This document shows, one piece after another, positions 50,315 to 58,547 of a DNA stretch of 64,000 nt; position 1 is the first letter of the stretch; each line of letters starts with the position of its first letter. The DNA is taken from positions 1-64,000 of the forward strand of contig JANWWI010000003.1 in assembly GCA_025056355.1 (NCBI GenBank), written 5' to 3'. A model generated the notes under the pieces. The model was not told the origin of the DNA, ran no database searches, and saw only the letters and a list, made by a program, of their open reading frames with translations. The position numbers and the translations under genes are program-made. This DNA is from Casimicrobiaceae bacterium. GTDB lineage: Bacteria; Pseudomonadota; Gammaproteobacteria; Burkholderiales; Casimicrobiaceae.

Positions 50315-50890
50315 TTAGCTTGCGTAGGTCTCTTCGCGCACGATCCGCGGCACGTTTTCGCGCGGCTCGATCGTGACCGGCTGATAAACCACACGGCGCT
50401 GCTCGGGGTCGTACCGCATTTCGACATAGCCGGTCACGGGGAAGTCCTTGCGGAACGGATGGCCAACAAAGCCGTAGTCGGTCAAGATGCGACGCAGATC
50501 GGGATGCCCCTCGAAGACGATGCCGAAGAGATCGAACGCTTCGCGTTCGAACCAATTGGCCGCGGGCCAAATCTCAACGAGCGTCGGAATCACCGGCATC
50601 TCGTCATCGGTCGCGAAACAGCGCACTCGGATGCGCTGGTTGAGCGACAACGACAGCAAGTGCAACACCACCGCGAAGCGCGGCCCGTCCCACGGGCGGT
50701 TGCCGTAGGTGGAATAGTCCACCCCGCACAAGTCGATCAACATCTCGAAGCGAAGCGCGGGATGATCGCGCAAGAGGCGAGCGACCTCTTGCCAGTGCTC
50801 GGGCGCAACCTCAATCGTCAGCTCATCACGCGCGACCGTGTGCCGCTTGATCTTTTCTCCGAGCACGCTCAGGACCTGAGCTTCGAGCAT
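50315..50890 (-). CDS. nuoC: NADH-quinone oxidoreductase subunit C
   Basis: A 191-residue 30-kDa-type subunit of the connecting arm, encoded separately from nuoD (in E. coli the two are fused). Signatures are [32 protein letters not shown] (the family hallmark EREaxDxxG) and [20 protein letters not shown], ending with [13 protein letters not shown]. The chosen ATG is five bases after the nuoB stop. Confidence 0.97.
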   Translation of the reverse strand: MLEAQVLSVLGEKIKRHTVARDELTIEVAPEHWQEVARLLRDHPALRFEMLIDLCGVDYSTYGNRPWDGPRFAVVLHLLSLSLNQRIRVRCFATDDEMPVIPTLVEIWPAANWFEREAFDLFGIVFEGHPDLRRILTDYGFVGHPFRKDFPVTGYVEMRYDPEQRRVVYQPVTIEPRENVPRIVREETYAS

Positions 50891-50895
50891 ACGAA

Positions 50896-51375
50896 CTAGC
50901 TCCGGGCGATTGTGTTGGTACGGCGAATTTTGTTTTGCAGCTGGATGATGCCGTAGAGCAGCGCTTCGGCCGTGGGTGGACAACCCGGCACATAGACATC
51001 AACCGGCACGATGCGATCGCAACCACGCACCACCGAGTAGCTGTAGTGGTAATAGCCGCCGCCATTGGCGCACGACCCCATCGAGATGACCCAGCGCGGC
51101 TCGGCCATTTGGTCGTAGACCTTGCGCAGTGCTGGGGCCATCTTGTTGCACAAGGTTCCGGCCACGATCATCACGTCGGATTGTCGCGGCGAGGGACGAA
51201 ACACGATGCCGAAGCGGTCGAGGTCATAGCGCGAGGCGCCTGCATGCATCATCTCGACCGCGCAGCAGGCAAGGCCGAAGGTCATTGGCCACATCGAGCC
51301 ATTGCGTGACCAATTGATCAAGGTGTCAAGGCTTGTGGTGACAAAGCCTTTCTCCAACACGCCTTCGATGCTCAT
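50896..51375 (-). CDS. nuoB: NADH-quinone oxidoreductase subunit B
   Basis: A 159-residue subunit holding the terminal 4Fe-4S cluster N2, which donates to quinone. The ligands are the tandem Cys37-Cys38 ([11 protein letters not shown]), Cys102 ([10 protein letters not shown]) and Cys132 ([15 protein letters not shown]). The start [17 protein letters not shown] matches the betaproteobacterial form. It is 16 bases after nuoA. Confidence 0.98.
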   Translation of the reverse strand: MSIEGVLEKGFVTTSLDTLINWSRNGSMWPMTFGLACCAVEMMHAGASRYDLDRFGIVFRPSPRQSDVMIVAGTLCNKMAPALRKVYDQMAEPRWVISMGSCANGGGYYHYSYSVVRGCDRIVPVDVYVPGCPPTAEALLYGIIQLQNKIRRTNTIARS

Positions 51376-51391
51376 ACAGCCCTCCGCGTCG

Positions 51392-51751
51392 TCATTCCCA
51401 GTCGAGCGCGCCTTTCTTCCATTCGTAGATAAAGCCGACTGTCAAGATGGCCAGAAAAACCATCATGGCGACGAAACCTGGAAAGCCCATTGCGTCGTAA
51501 GCGACAGCCCACGGAAATAGAAAAGCGATCTCGAGATCGAACAAGATGAAGAGGATCGCCACCAGGTAGTAGCGCACATCGAAGCGCATCCGAGCATCTT
51601 CGAAGGCCTCGAAGCCGCACTCATACGGCGAGAGTTTTTCGGGGTCGGGCCGCGAAGGTGCGAGCAAACGACCGACGGTCACAAGCACGGTTCCGAAGAC
51701 CAGCGCAACCGCCATGAAAACGAGAATCGGAACGTAGGTCTCAAGTGACAT
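51392..51751 (-). CDS. nuoA: NADH-quinone oxidoreductase subunit A
   Basis: The first gene of the complex I operon. The 119-residue membrane protein has three helices and the conserved loop [20 protein letters not shown] (the exposed Cys of the quinone-site loop), then [20 protein letters not shown]. The ATG at [12 protein letters not shown] is chosen over an in-frame TTG seven codons earlier. A promoter-like sequence lies at 51864-51891. Confidence 0.97.
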   Translation of the reverse strand: MSLETYVPILVFMAVALVFGTVLVTVGRLLAPSRPDPEKLSPYECGFEAFEDARMRFDVRYYLVAILFILFDLEIAFLFPWAVAYDAMGFPGFVAMMVFLAILTVGFIYEWKKGALDWE

Positions 51752-51863
51752 CTCGGCCCAGCTTGGATTCAAAAATCGGTGCCAGCATTTCCCCTAGGCT
51801 TGCTGCGGTGGCAGACCGGCACGCTTCCCGGAGTGGGGACACGCAGGTCGGCCCCGCGCTTCG

Positions 51864-51891
51864 TCCATATTGGCCAGTCGGTCAAGCTCAA
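51864..51891 (-). promoter_or_regulatory. nuoA: Candidate promoter of the nuo operon
   Basis: On the minus strand TTGAGC (51891-51886), a 16-bp spacer and TATGGA (51869-51864) lie between the tRNA-Leu terminator and nuoA, leaving a leader of about 105 bases. The match is moderate. The position after a terminator supports a separate promoter for nuo. Confidence 0.45.
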
Positions 51892-51913
51892 ACCTCATTT
51901 CGCCGGTTGAGGG

Positions 51914-51951
51914 TAAAAAAAGAGCGGTGCCCTATTTTTTGCCCCGCCCTT
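51914..51951 (-). terminator. Rho-independent terminator after tRNA-Leu(GAG)
   Basis: On the minus strand AGGGCGG pairs with CCGCTCT (one G-T pair) across a 16-base loop and is followed by seven T residues. It lies about 55 bases after the tRNA and separates the tpiA-secG-tRNA unit from the nuo operon. Confidence 0.65.
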
Positions 51952-52004
51952 TGTTGGCTTTCCCGATCGACTCTGCTCCCGGAAGAGCCGTAAGTGAAGA
52001 AGTT

Positions 52005-52089
52005 TGGTGCCGTCGGCGAGACTCGAACTCGCACAGCTTTCGCCACTACCCCCTCAAGATAGCGTGTCTACCAATTTCACCACGACGGC
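52005..52089 (-). tRNA. tRNA-Leu (anticodon GAG)
   Basis: An 85-nucleotide class II tRNA. Acceptor GCCGTCG pairs with CGACGGC, discriminator A, encoded CCA. Anticodon arm CTATC-TTGAGGG-GGTAG gives GAG, reading CUC and CUU. It lies 27 bases after secG and probably shares its transcript. Confidence 0.97.
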
Positions 52090-52116
52090 AGAGAGAATTC
52101 GTTGAGGCTCAAACGC

Positions 52117-52458
52117 CTACTTCGGCACATCCGACTTCGGCTCGGTCGCCTTCGGCGCCTTGCTGCCCGCTTGATCGCCGGAGGGCGCTACGACACCTTG
52201 CATGACCCCGCCGCCTGCGGTCGCCGCGGAACGGGTACCGAGCCAAGTCAAACCAATGCAAACGAGAAAAAACACCGTGGCCGCCACGGCAGTCGAGCGG
52301 CTCAAAAAATTGGCCGAGCCGGCGGACCCGAACAGTGAGCCAGCCGACCCGCTGCCAAACGCAGCCCCCATATCAGCGCCCTTGCCCTGCTGCAAAAGCA
52401 CGAGCACGATAATGGCTGCCGAGGAGAGGATGAGTAACGCGTAGAAAAGTGCTTGCAT
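52117..52458 (-). CDS. secG: Preprotein translocase subunit SecG
   Basis: SecG is a small inner-membrane partner of SecYE that helps protein export. The 113-residue product has two hydrophobic helices (5-23 LFYALLILSSAAIIVLVLL and 56-75) joined by the signature QQGKGADMGAAFGSGSAGSL and FGSAGSANFLSR. The C-terminal 35 residues are a flexible, Lys/Pro-containing tail. The open frame beyond this ATG reads antisense-free through tpiA and is not used. It follows tpiA by 10 bases. Confidence 0.96.
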   Translation of the reverse strand: MQALFYALLILSSAAIIVLVLLQQGKGADMGAAFGSGSAGSLFGSAGSANFLSRSTAVAATVFFLVCIGLTWLGTRSAATAGGGVMQGVVAPSGDQAGSKAPKATEPKSDVPK

Positions 52459-52468
52459 CGGAACAAAA

Positions 52469-53269
52469 TTATATAGGGCTTGGCAGTGACGTTGCGGATT
52501 GAACGTCGCAGACGCCCTGGACAATTGACACGAATTCCCGCGCATCGAGACTGGCCCCACCGACCAATGCACCGTCGATGTCTTCAGCTTCGGCAAGCGC
52601 CCGGACATTGTTCGCCTTGACGCTACCGCCGTAGAGAATCGGCATCTCGCGAAGCGCCGGTGCGAAGGCGCGCAATCGGGCTCGGATGAAGCGGTGCATC
52701 GCCTGGGCTGTCTCGACCGTGGCCGTGCGGCCGGTCCCGATGGCCCAGACGGGCTCATAGGCGATGAGTGCGCGCTCGGGGCGCTTTGCAAGCACGGGCG
52801 CGACCGCGTCGATCTGGCGCGCCACGACCGCCTCGGCTTGACCCTGATCCCGTTCCAATAGGGTCTCGCCGACGCAAACCACGGCATGCAGCCCCGCCTC
52901 GATGGCGGCTTGGGCCTTGGCCGAGACTGTGACATCGCTTTCTCCGAGCAGCGTCCGTCGCTCCGAGTGCCCGACAATCACGACCGAAACACCGAGTTCG
53001 ACGAGCATCGCCGCCGAGACCTGCCCGGTATAGGCCCCGTTCGGATGCGCTGAGACATCCTGTGCCCCAAGAAGGACGCGGCTTGAGCCGAGTAACGCCG
53101 ATACCTGCGCCAAGTGCACGTAAGCCGGGCAAAGAGCAACTCGTAGCTGCGCGCAGGCGCTTTCCACGCCGGCCACCACAGCACGAACGAGCGCGTCGTT
53201 GCCCGCCATCGAGCCGTTCATCTTCCAATTACCGATGACCCATCGGCTACGCTTCGCAGTCACGATCAT
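52469..53269 (-). CDS. tpiA: Triosephosphate isomerase
   Basis: TpiA interconverts dihydroxyacetone phosphate and glyceraldehyde 3-phosphate. The 266-residue TIM barrel has the catalytic residues in the usual places: Lys in IGNWKMNGS, His in VIVGHSERR and Glu in AYEPVWAIGTGRTA (loop 6), plus ILYGGSVKANN and GALVGGASL for phosphate binding. The ATG has GGAAGGGA just upstream; an in-frame TTG five codons earlier is less likely. It is the first gene of the tpiA-secG-tRNA unit and is divergent from the RNase gene. Confidence 0.97.
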   Translation of the reverse strand: MIVTAKRSRWVIGNWKMNGSMAGNDALVRAVVAGVESACAQLRVALCPAYVHLAQVSALLGSSRVLLGAQDVSAHPNGAYTGQVSAAMLVELGVSVVIVGHSERRTLLGESDVTVSAKAQAAIEAGLHAVVCVGETLLERDQGQAEAVVARQIDAVAPVLAKRPERALIAYEPVWAIGTGRTATVETAQAMHRFIRARLRAFAPALREMPILYGGSVKANNVRALAEAEDIDGALVGGASLDAREFVSIVQGVCDVQSATSLPSPI

Positions 53270-53453
53270 GTTCCCTTCCAACAAAGCCGTGAATTTTGTC
53301 GCTGGCGTGAGCGCTCATTGTCCCGCGGCTGCAGCGAGCGCAACGCGCACATATTCGAATGCTCTGACAACGTTGACGGGGCGTCGCGGTCCGGCCGTGT
53401 CGAGCACCCCGGCCGGGGGCGCCTTCGTCCGTGCAGACCGCACCCCGCAGTCG

Positions 53454-53867
53454 ATGTCGCGGCTGCTCAGGGGGTGTTTGCCCCGTCTGCTCGTGCGCGC
53501 CGCGGCTGGGTCGCTCACCCTCGCTGTTGCAATCCTTGCCAGTGGTGAGCTAGCGGCACGTCCTGCGGCCTGTCCGGTCGGCGCCTCGATTGCCGAACGC
53601 GACCTGCCCCAGGAAGCCCGCGCCGTGCTCGCGGCAATCCGCGCGGGCGGGCCGTTCGAGTTCGAGCGCGACGGGATCGTGTTCCATAACCGCGAACGCA
53701 TCCTGCCCAAGGCTGAGCGAGGCTACTACCGCGAATACACGGTGCGCACGCCGGGTCTGCGCACGCGCGGCGCTCGGCGCATCGTCTGCGGCGGCGAGCA
53801 GCGCGCCGCGCAGCCCTGCTATTACAGCGAGGACCACTACGCCTCGTTCCGCTGCATCGTCCCATGA
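53454..53867 (+). CDS. Secreted barnase/RNase N1-T1 family guanyl ribonuclease
   Basis: A 137-residue RNase preceded by a signal or anchor helix (residues 13-33, VRAAAGSLTLAVAILASGEL). The fold's core reads FHNRERILPKAERGYYREYT, and the likely catalytic set is Glu94 (YYREYTV), Arg108/109 (GARRIVCGG) and His128 (SEDHYASF), equivalent to Glu73, Arg87 and His102 of barnase. Cysteines 40, 112, 122 and 134 could form disulfides after export. Such enzymes cut RNA 3' to guanosine. The ATG is chosen because the upstream frame only mirrors the tpiA region. It overlaps the barstar gene by 4 bp, so enzyme and inhibitor are translated together. Confidence 0.9.
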   Translation: MSRLLRGCLPRLLVRAAAGSLTLAVAILASGELAARPAACPVGASIAERDLPQEARAVLAAIRAGGPFEFERDGIVFHNRERILPKAERGYYREYTVRTPGLRTRGARRIVCGGEQRAAQPCYYSEDHYASFRCIVP

Positions 53868-54202
53868 GAGGTCCGCTCATGCCCAACAGCCTGCACGACT
53901 TTCGCGCCGATCAGCTCCACGTAGTCGATCTTCGCGGCATCAAGAGCAAAGCGCGCCTGCTTGCGGCCCTTGGCGAGAATCTCGAGCTGCCCGAGTACTA
54001 CGGAAAAAACTTCGACGCGCTGGCGGATTGCCTGATGGATTCCGACTGGGCCCGCGGCGAGCGCGTGACGATCGTGCTGCTTGGCTGCACCGCTGCCGAA
54101 CGAGCGCTGGGTGAGCACTGGGCAACGCTGATCGAGGTCTTGCGCGATGCCTGTGCCTGGTGGAAGGATCACGACAAGGACTTCGACGTCCTGCTGTGCT
54201 AG
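53864..54202 (+). CDS. Barstar-family ribonuclease inhibitor
   Basis: A 112-residue cytoplasmic inhibitor. The barstar binding helix is YYGKNFDALADCLMD (45-59), in which Tyr45, Asn49, Asp51 and Asp55 align with Tyr29, Asn33, Asp35 and Asp39 of Bacillus barstar, the residues that plug the RNase active site. HVVDLRGIKSKARLLAALGE precedes it. It would protect the producing cell from its own RNase before export. The ATG overlaps the RNase stop (ATGA); a second ATG at 53879 is possible. Confidence 0.93.
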   Translation: MRGPLMPNSLHDFRADQLHVVDLRGIKSKARLLAALGENLELPEYYGKNFDALADCLMDSDWARGERVTIVLLGCTAAERALGEHWATLIEVLRDACAWWKDHDKDFDVLLC

Positions 54203-54714
54203 CCCCCGCGCAACGGACTGAGGCCACGCGCTTCAAGCAGCCGCGCTCGGTGCTGGTCGTCATCTGCGCGCCGACAGCGGCCTCGGCAGGCATCGAAACG
54301 CTTCTCATCGAACGAGCCGATTGGCCAGGTTTTTGGCAGTCCGTCACCGGAAGCAGCGAGCCCGGGGAGAGGCCGCGTGAAACGGCGCTGCGCGAGCTGT
54401 TCGAAGAAACCGGCTTTGCCGTCGAGCCGGATTCGCCGCGTCTGCGCCCGCTTGGGCTCATCAACGTCTTTGCGATTTACCCGCAGTTTCGCCACCGCTA
54501 CCCGCCTGGCACGACGCACAACGTGGAAACGTGCTTCCTGCTCAACTGGCCACAGGCCGAACCCCCGCGCCTGGTCGCGCGCGAGCACCGCAATTTCGCC
54601 TGGGTCCCCCTCGGGGAGGCGATCGGTCGCGTGCTTTCCTGGTCCAATGCCGCTGCGCTTCGACGTGTTGCGCAATTTTATGTCTCGGAATGCGGATCAG
54701 TTACTCATGAATAG
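54196..54714 (+). CDS. nudB: Dihydroneopterin triphosphate diphosphatase (Nudix)
   Basis: A 172-residue Nudix hydrolase. The Nudix box is GSSEPGERPRETALRELFEE followed by TGF, matching GX5EX7REUXEEXGU. The surrounding QPRSVLVVI, ADWPGFWQSVTGS and REHRNFAWVPLGEA are typical of NudB, which removes pyrophosphate from dihydroneopterin triphosphate in folate synthesis. The start is a GTG overlapping the barstar stop by 7 bp; no ATG is available upstream in frame, and a GTG at 54160 is an alternative. Confidence 0.9.
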   Translation: MLAPAQRTEATRFKQPRSVLVVICAPTAASAGIETLLIERADWPGFWQSVTGSSEPGERPRETALRELFEETGFAVEPDSPRLRPLGLINVFAIYPQFRHRYPPGTTHNVETCFLLNWPQAEPPRLVAREHRNFAWVPLGEAIGRVLSWSNAAALRRVAQFYVSECGSVTHE

Positions 54715-54720
54715 CGTCAT

Positions 54721-54761
54721 CAGGCGAAAATAATCGGTACGACGCAATTTCGTATCGCCTG
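54721..54761 (+). promoter_or_regulatory. Nested dyad upstream of DAHP synthase
   Basis: CAGGCGA (54721-54727) is inverted as TCGCCTG (54755-54761), and inside it TACGA (54738-54742) is inverted as TCGTA (54750-54754). A TACACT -10-like hexamer follows at 54763-54768. The arrangement could be an operator overlapping the aroG promoter or a folded leader; function is inferred from position only. Confidence 0.35.
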
Positions 54762-54792
54762 CTACACTTCTGCAGCGCAGCAAAATTGAACC

Positions 54793-55890
54793 ATGAACGA
54801 GCTTCTTTCGCGTCGAGTCGACGACGTCCGAATCAAGGACATGTTCGAACTTGCCCCGCCCGCGCATCTGATCCGCGAGTACAAGCCAAGCGATGCCGTC
54901 GAGGCGCTGGTCTATGAGACCCGTCAGGCAATCCACAAAGTCTTGCACGGTGCCGACGACCGGCTCGTGGTCATCGTCGGGCCGTGTTCGATCCACGACA
55001 AAAAGGCGGCGTTTGAATACGCCGGCCGACTCAAGGCCTTGCGCGATGAGCTCTCGCGCGATCTGATCCTCGTGATGCGCGTCTACTTCGAAAAGCCGCG
55101 GACGACGGTCGGCTGGAAAGGCCTGATCAACGATCCATGGCTCGATGGCAGCTACAAAATGAACGACGGGCTGCGACTTGCGCGGCACATCTTGCTCGAA
55201 ATCAACGAGTTGGGCGTTCCGGCCGCCACCGAATTCCTCGACACCCTTACACCGCAGTACTACTCCGATCTGATCTCTTGGGGTGCCATCGGGGCGCGCA
55301 CGACCGAAAGCCAGGTTCACCGTCAGTTAGCCTCGGGCATGAGCTGTCCGATGGGCTTCAAAAACGGCACCGACGGCAACGTTCAAATCGCGGTCGATGC
55401 GGTCCGTGCCGCCGCGGCGCCGCATTTTTTTCTCTCGGTGACCAAGGGTGGCCACTCGGCGATCGTGTCAACCGTCGGCAACGAGGACTGTCACATCATT
55501 CTGCGCGGTGGCATCAAGCCGAATTACGACGCGGCAAGCGTCGAAGCGGCGTGTGCGGCGCTTTCTCGGGCCGGTCTGCCGCAGCGGCTCATGATCGACT
55601 TCTCGCACGCCAACTCGAGCAAGCAACACCGCAAGCAGCTCGAAGTCGGCGCCGATGTAGCCCGACAGATCGCCGGCGGCGAGGAACGCATTTTTGGCGT
55701 CATGATCGAGTCGCACCTCAATGAAGGGCGCCAAGATCTCATCCCGGGCAAGCCGCTCGCCTACGGCGTCTCGATCACGGATGCCTGCATCGACTGGGCC
55801 TCCACCGAAGGGCTGCTGCGCGAGTTGGCGGCCGCGGTGACGCAACGCCGCTTGCGCGTGGCCGAGCAAAGCTCGGCGCTCGTCGAATAG
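54793..55890 (+). CDS. aroG: 3-deoxy-7-phosphoheptulonate synthase (class I, AroAI)
   Basis: DAHP synthase condenses phosphoenolpyruvate and erythrose 4-phosphate, the first step to aromatic amino acids. The 365-residue protein is of the E. coli AroF/G/H type: RLVVIVGPCSIHDKKAAFEYA (metal Cys in GPCS), VMRVYFEKPRTTVGWKGL, IGARTTESQVHRQLASG, FKNGTDGN, and DFSHANSSKQH with metal and substrate ligands. The N-terminal arm DDVRIKDMFELAPPAHLIRE forms the feedback site in homologs; which amino acid inhibits this one cannot be read. It has its own upstream region of 78 bases. Confidence 0.97.
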   Translation: MNELLSRRVDDVRIKDMFELAPPAHLIREYKPSDAVEALVYETRQAIHKVLHGADDRLVVIVGPCSIHDKKAAFEYAGRLKALRDELSRDLILVMRVYFEKPRTTVGWKGLINDPWLDGSYKMNDGLRLARHILLEINELGVPAATEFLDTLTPQYYSDLISWGAIGARTTESQVHRQLASGMSCPMGFKNGTDGNVQIAVDAVRAAAAPHFFLSVTKGGHSAIVSTVGNEDCHIILRGGIKPNYDAASVEAACAALSRAGLPQRLMIDFSHANSSKQHRKQLEVGADVARQIAGGEERIFGVMIESHLNEGRQDLIPGKPLAYGVSITDACIDWASTEGLLRELAAAVTQRRLRVAEQSSALVE

Positions 55891-56000
55891 CCAGGCTCGA
55901 CACCGCGCGCCGACGAGTCGCCCGTGTGAGCAAGCCGCGGAGCGCCGGCCGACGTCGCCGCTACCCAACGGGACCGGGACGCCCCCCGTCTGACCGAGCC

Positions 56001-56981
56001 ATGCCTCGCATCACCTCAACGTATCGCCGACCGGCGTGGCTGCCCACCGGCCACCTGCAGACGATCTACGCGCAGCTCTTGCCGCGTCCGAGAGTCAACT
56101 ACCGGCGCGAGCGCGTAGAACTGGCCGACGGCGACTTCGTCGATCTGGACTGGGTCGACGGCCCACCCGGCGCCCCCGTGCTCGTGCTGTTTCATGGGCT
56201 CGAAGGGTCGAGCCAATCCCAGTATTGCCTGCACACCATGCGCGCGGTCGAACGTTGTGGCTGGAGCGGCGTTGTGGCTCATTTCCGCGGCTGTTCCGGC
56301 GAGCTCAATCGCCTCGTGCGCTCGTACCACTCGGGCGACAGCGCCCACTGCGATTGGGTCTTGCGCGAGCTCAAACGACGCACGCCCGAGCGCAGCCTAT
56401 TCGCCGTCGGTGTCTCGCTTGGTGGCAATGCTCTGACCAAATGGTGCGGCGAACAAGCTCAGGCCGCGCGCGAGATCGTTGTGGCGGCCGCCTCGGTCTC
56501 CAATCCGCTCGATCTGGCCGTATCGGCCGAGGCGATCTTGCATCTGACGAACCGACCCTTCAACAGCTATTTCATGCGCGCCATGGGGGAAAGTTTTGCT
56601 CGCCGCGTCGAACTTCATCCCTCGCTCGCCGCGCTCGGACATCTGAGCCGGCCACGCAATTTCCCGCAGTTCGATGACGCCTACACCGCGCCCGTGCATG
56701 GCTACGCAAGCGCCTGGGATTACTACCGTCGCGCCTCCTCACGCGCCTTTCTCGACGGAATCCGCGTGCCCTTTCTCCTTCTCAACGCCGCCAACGATCC
56801 CTTCGTGCCGGCGTGGCTCTTTCCGAAACCGCACGAGGTGCCGGACTGCGTAACGCTTGAGCAACCTTCCGATGGCGGGCACGTGGGCTTTGTCACAGGA
56901 CCCTTTCCCGGACGGCTCGACTGGTTGCCGACACGGCTCTGTGACTTTTTCGCGCACGCCGAAACGAGGCTCCTTCGCTAG
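56001..56981 (+). CDS. YheT-family alpha/beta hydrolase
   Basis: A 326-residue alpha/beta hydrolase of the YheT/ABHD1-3 group. WLPTGHLQTIYAQLLPR near the start and HGLEGSSQSQY for the oxyanion region are hallmarks. The triad is Ser139 in GVSLGGN, Asp in NAANDPFVP and His in SDGGHVGFV. Family members hydrolyse short acyl esters or lipids; the native substrate is unknown. The ATG is chosen since conserved sequence starts with RRPAWLPTGH; a GTG at 55926 would add 25 basic residues. It is 13 bases before the phosphomannomutase gene. Confidence 0.9.
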   Translation: MPRITSTYRRPAWLPTGHLQTIYAQLLPRPRVNYRRERVELADGDFVDLDWVDGPPGAPVLVLFHGLEGSSQSQYCLHTMRAVERCGWSGVVAHFRGCSGELNRLVRSYHSGDSAHCDWVLRELKRRTPERSLFAVGVSLGGNALTKWCGEQAQAAREIVVAAASVSNPLDLAVSAEAILHLTNRPFNSYFMRAMGESFARRVELHPSLAALGHLSRPRNFPQFDDAYTAPVHGYASAWDYYRRASSRAFLDGIRVPFLLLNAANDPFVPAWLFPKPHEVPDCVTLEQPSDGGHVGFVTGPFPGRLDWLPTRLCDFFAHAETRLLR

Positions 56982-56993
56982 ACTCCAAACCGC

Positions 56994-58388
56994 ATGAGAA
57001 CCGCGCTCACCACTCTTCCAGCCGACATCTTCAAGGCCTATGACATTCGCGGCATCGTCGGAAAGACGCTCACTGCCGAGATCGCTCAAGCCATAGGGCA
57101 CGCACTGGGCTCGCTTGCGCTCGAGCGCGGCGCTTGCGCCATCGCAGTCGGCCGCGACGGGCGGCTCTCGGGTCCTGAGCTCTCCGAGGCGCTTCGGCGC
57201 GGCATTGCCGCAAGCGGCTGCGATGCGATCGACCTTGGCGTCGTCCCCACACCGGTGTCTTACTTTGCAGCCCACCACCTCGGCACGCAGTCGGCGGTGA
57301 GCGTCACCGGCTCACACAACCCGCCCGAATACAACGGCTTCAAAATGGTGGTGGCCGGAGAGACGCTCTGGGGCGAGACGATCCAAACCCTGCGGCGCCG
57401 GGCCGAGACGGGCGACCTGCGCAAGGGCAGCGGACAACTCCTTCGCGTCGATGTCCGTCACGCCTACATCGAGCGCGTGCTCTCCGACGTCAAGCTGGCG
57501 CGACCGATGAAAATAGCCGTCGACTGCGGCAACGGCGCCGCCGGCGAAGTGGCAACCGCGGTCCTTCGCGGCTTGGGATGTACCCTCACCGAGCTCTATT
57601 GCGACATCGACGGGCACTTCCCGAATCACCATCCCGATCCCTCGAAGCCCGAAAACCTAAACGATCTGATTGAGGCAGTCCGCACGAGTGAGGCAGAACT
57701 CGGCCTTGCGTTTGACGGCGACGGCGACCGCCTCGGCGTGGTCACGAAATCTGGCCAAATCGTCTATCCGGATCGGCAGATGATGCTGTTTGCGGCCGAT
57801 GTGCTTTCACGCCACCCGGGCGCTCCGATCATCTACGACGTCAAGTGCTCGCGGCTGCTCGATCGCGTGATTCGCGAACACGGCGGCGTGCCGCTCATGT
57901 GGAAAACCGGGCACTCGCTCATCAAGGCCAAGCTCAAAGAGACCGGGGCACCACTGGCTGGCGAGATGAGCGGACACATCTTCTTCAAGGAGCGCTGGTA
58001 CGGCTTCGACGATGCGATCTATTGCGCTGCACGACTCCTTGAAATCCTCGCCCGGCACGACGATCCGAGCGCCGTGCTTGAGGCGCTGCCGAACTCCACC
58101 GCCACGCCAGAGATCAACCTCGCCTGCCCCAACGCCGATCAGCACGCCCTTATCGAGCGCTTGCGCGAATGCGCCGTCTGGCCGGGCGCCGAGCGCGTCA
58201 TCACGGTCGATGGCGTAAGGGCCGAATGGGCCGACGGCTTTGGGCTCGCTCGCCCCTCGAACACGACCCCCGTGATCGTGTTGCGCTTCGAAGCCGACAC
58301 GCCCGAGGCACTCGAGCGTATCCGCAACGCGTTCCTCGCCGAGCTCACCAAGGTCGGCGCAAGCACGGCCGTGGCCGAGCGGCATTGA
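56994..58388 (+). CDS. Phosphomannomutase/phosphoglucomutase
   Basis: A 464-residue alpha-D-phosphohexomutase of the AlgC type that moves phosphate between C6 and C1 of mannose or glucose. The catalytic serine is Ser107 in TGSHNPPEYNGFK; the metal loop is DGDGDRLGV with Asp241, 243 and 245; the sugar-recognition loop is GEMSGHIFF and the phosphate site RPSNTTPVIVLRFEA. It would supply GDP-mannose or glucose-1-phosphate for surface polysaccharide. The start matches LPADIFKAYDIRGIVG. Confidence 0.96.
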   Translation: MRTALTTLPADIFKAYDIRGIVGKTLTAEIAQAIGHALGSLALERGACAIAVGRDGRLSGPELSEALRRGIAASGCDAIDLGVVPTPVSYFAAHHLGTQSAVSVTGSHNPPEYNGFKMVVAGETLWGETIQTLRRRAETGDLRKGSGQLLRVDVRHAYIERVLSDVKLARPMKIAVDCGNGAAGEVATAVLRGLGCTLTELYCDIDGHFPNHHPDPSKPENLNDLIEAVRTSEAELGLAFDGDGDRLGVVTKSGQIVYPDRQMMLFAADVLSRHPGAPIIYDVKCSRLLDRVIREHGGVPLMWKTGHSLIKAKLKETGAPLAGEMSGHIFFKERWYGFDDAIYCAARLLEILARHDDPSAVLEALPNSTATPEINLACPNADQHALIERLRECAVWPGAERVITVDGVRAEWADGFGLARPSNTTPVIVLRFEADTPEALERIRNAFLAELTKVGASTAVAERH

Positions 58389-58478
58389 AAGCTCTTGCGG
58401 CACACCGACGTGCCCTCTTCTGGCAAGCCCTGAGCGCCGTTGCCGCGGTGAATTGCTAGCATCGGTTCCGGTTTTGCT

Positions 58479-58498
58479 CGGTCGGCACGCACCGACCG
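58479..58498 (+). terminator. GC hairpin before the TAXI gene
   Basis: CGGTCGG (58479-58485), loop CACGCA, CCGACCG (58492-58498) is a perfect 7-bp stem 90 bases past the phosphomannomutase stop. There is no T tract. It may mark the transcript boundary; the TAXI gene follows with a strong AAGGAGG at 58536-58542. Confidence 0.35.
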
Positions 58499-58547
58499 CA
58501 GCGTCGAGCGACCCTTTGAGCGACCGTTTTCAAGCAAGGAGGTTTCC

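Noticed and set aside
37315-53269. Search for a missing or duplicated complex I gene
   Set aside because: All 14 genes nuoA to nuoN are present once, intact and in the standard order, so this region is ordinary apart from details already listed.
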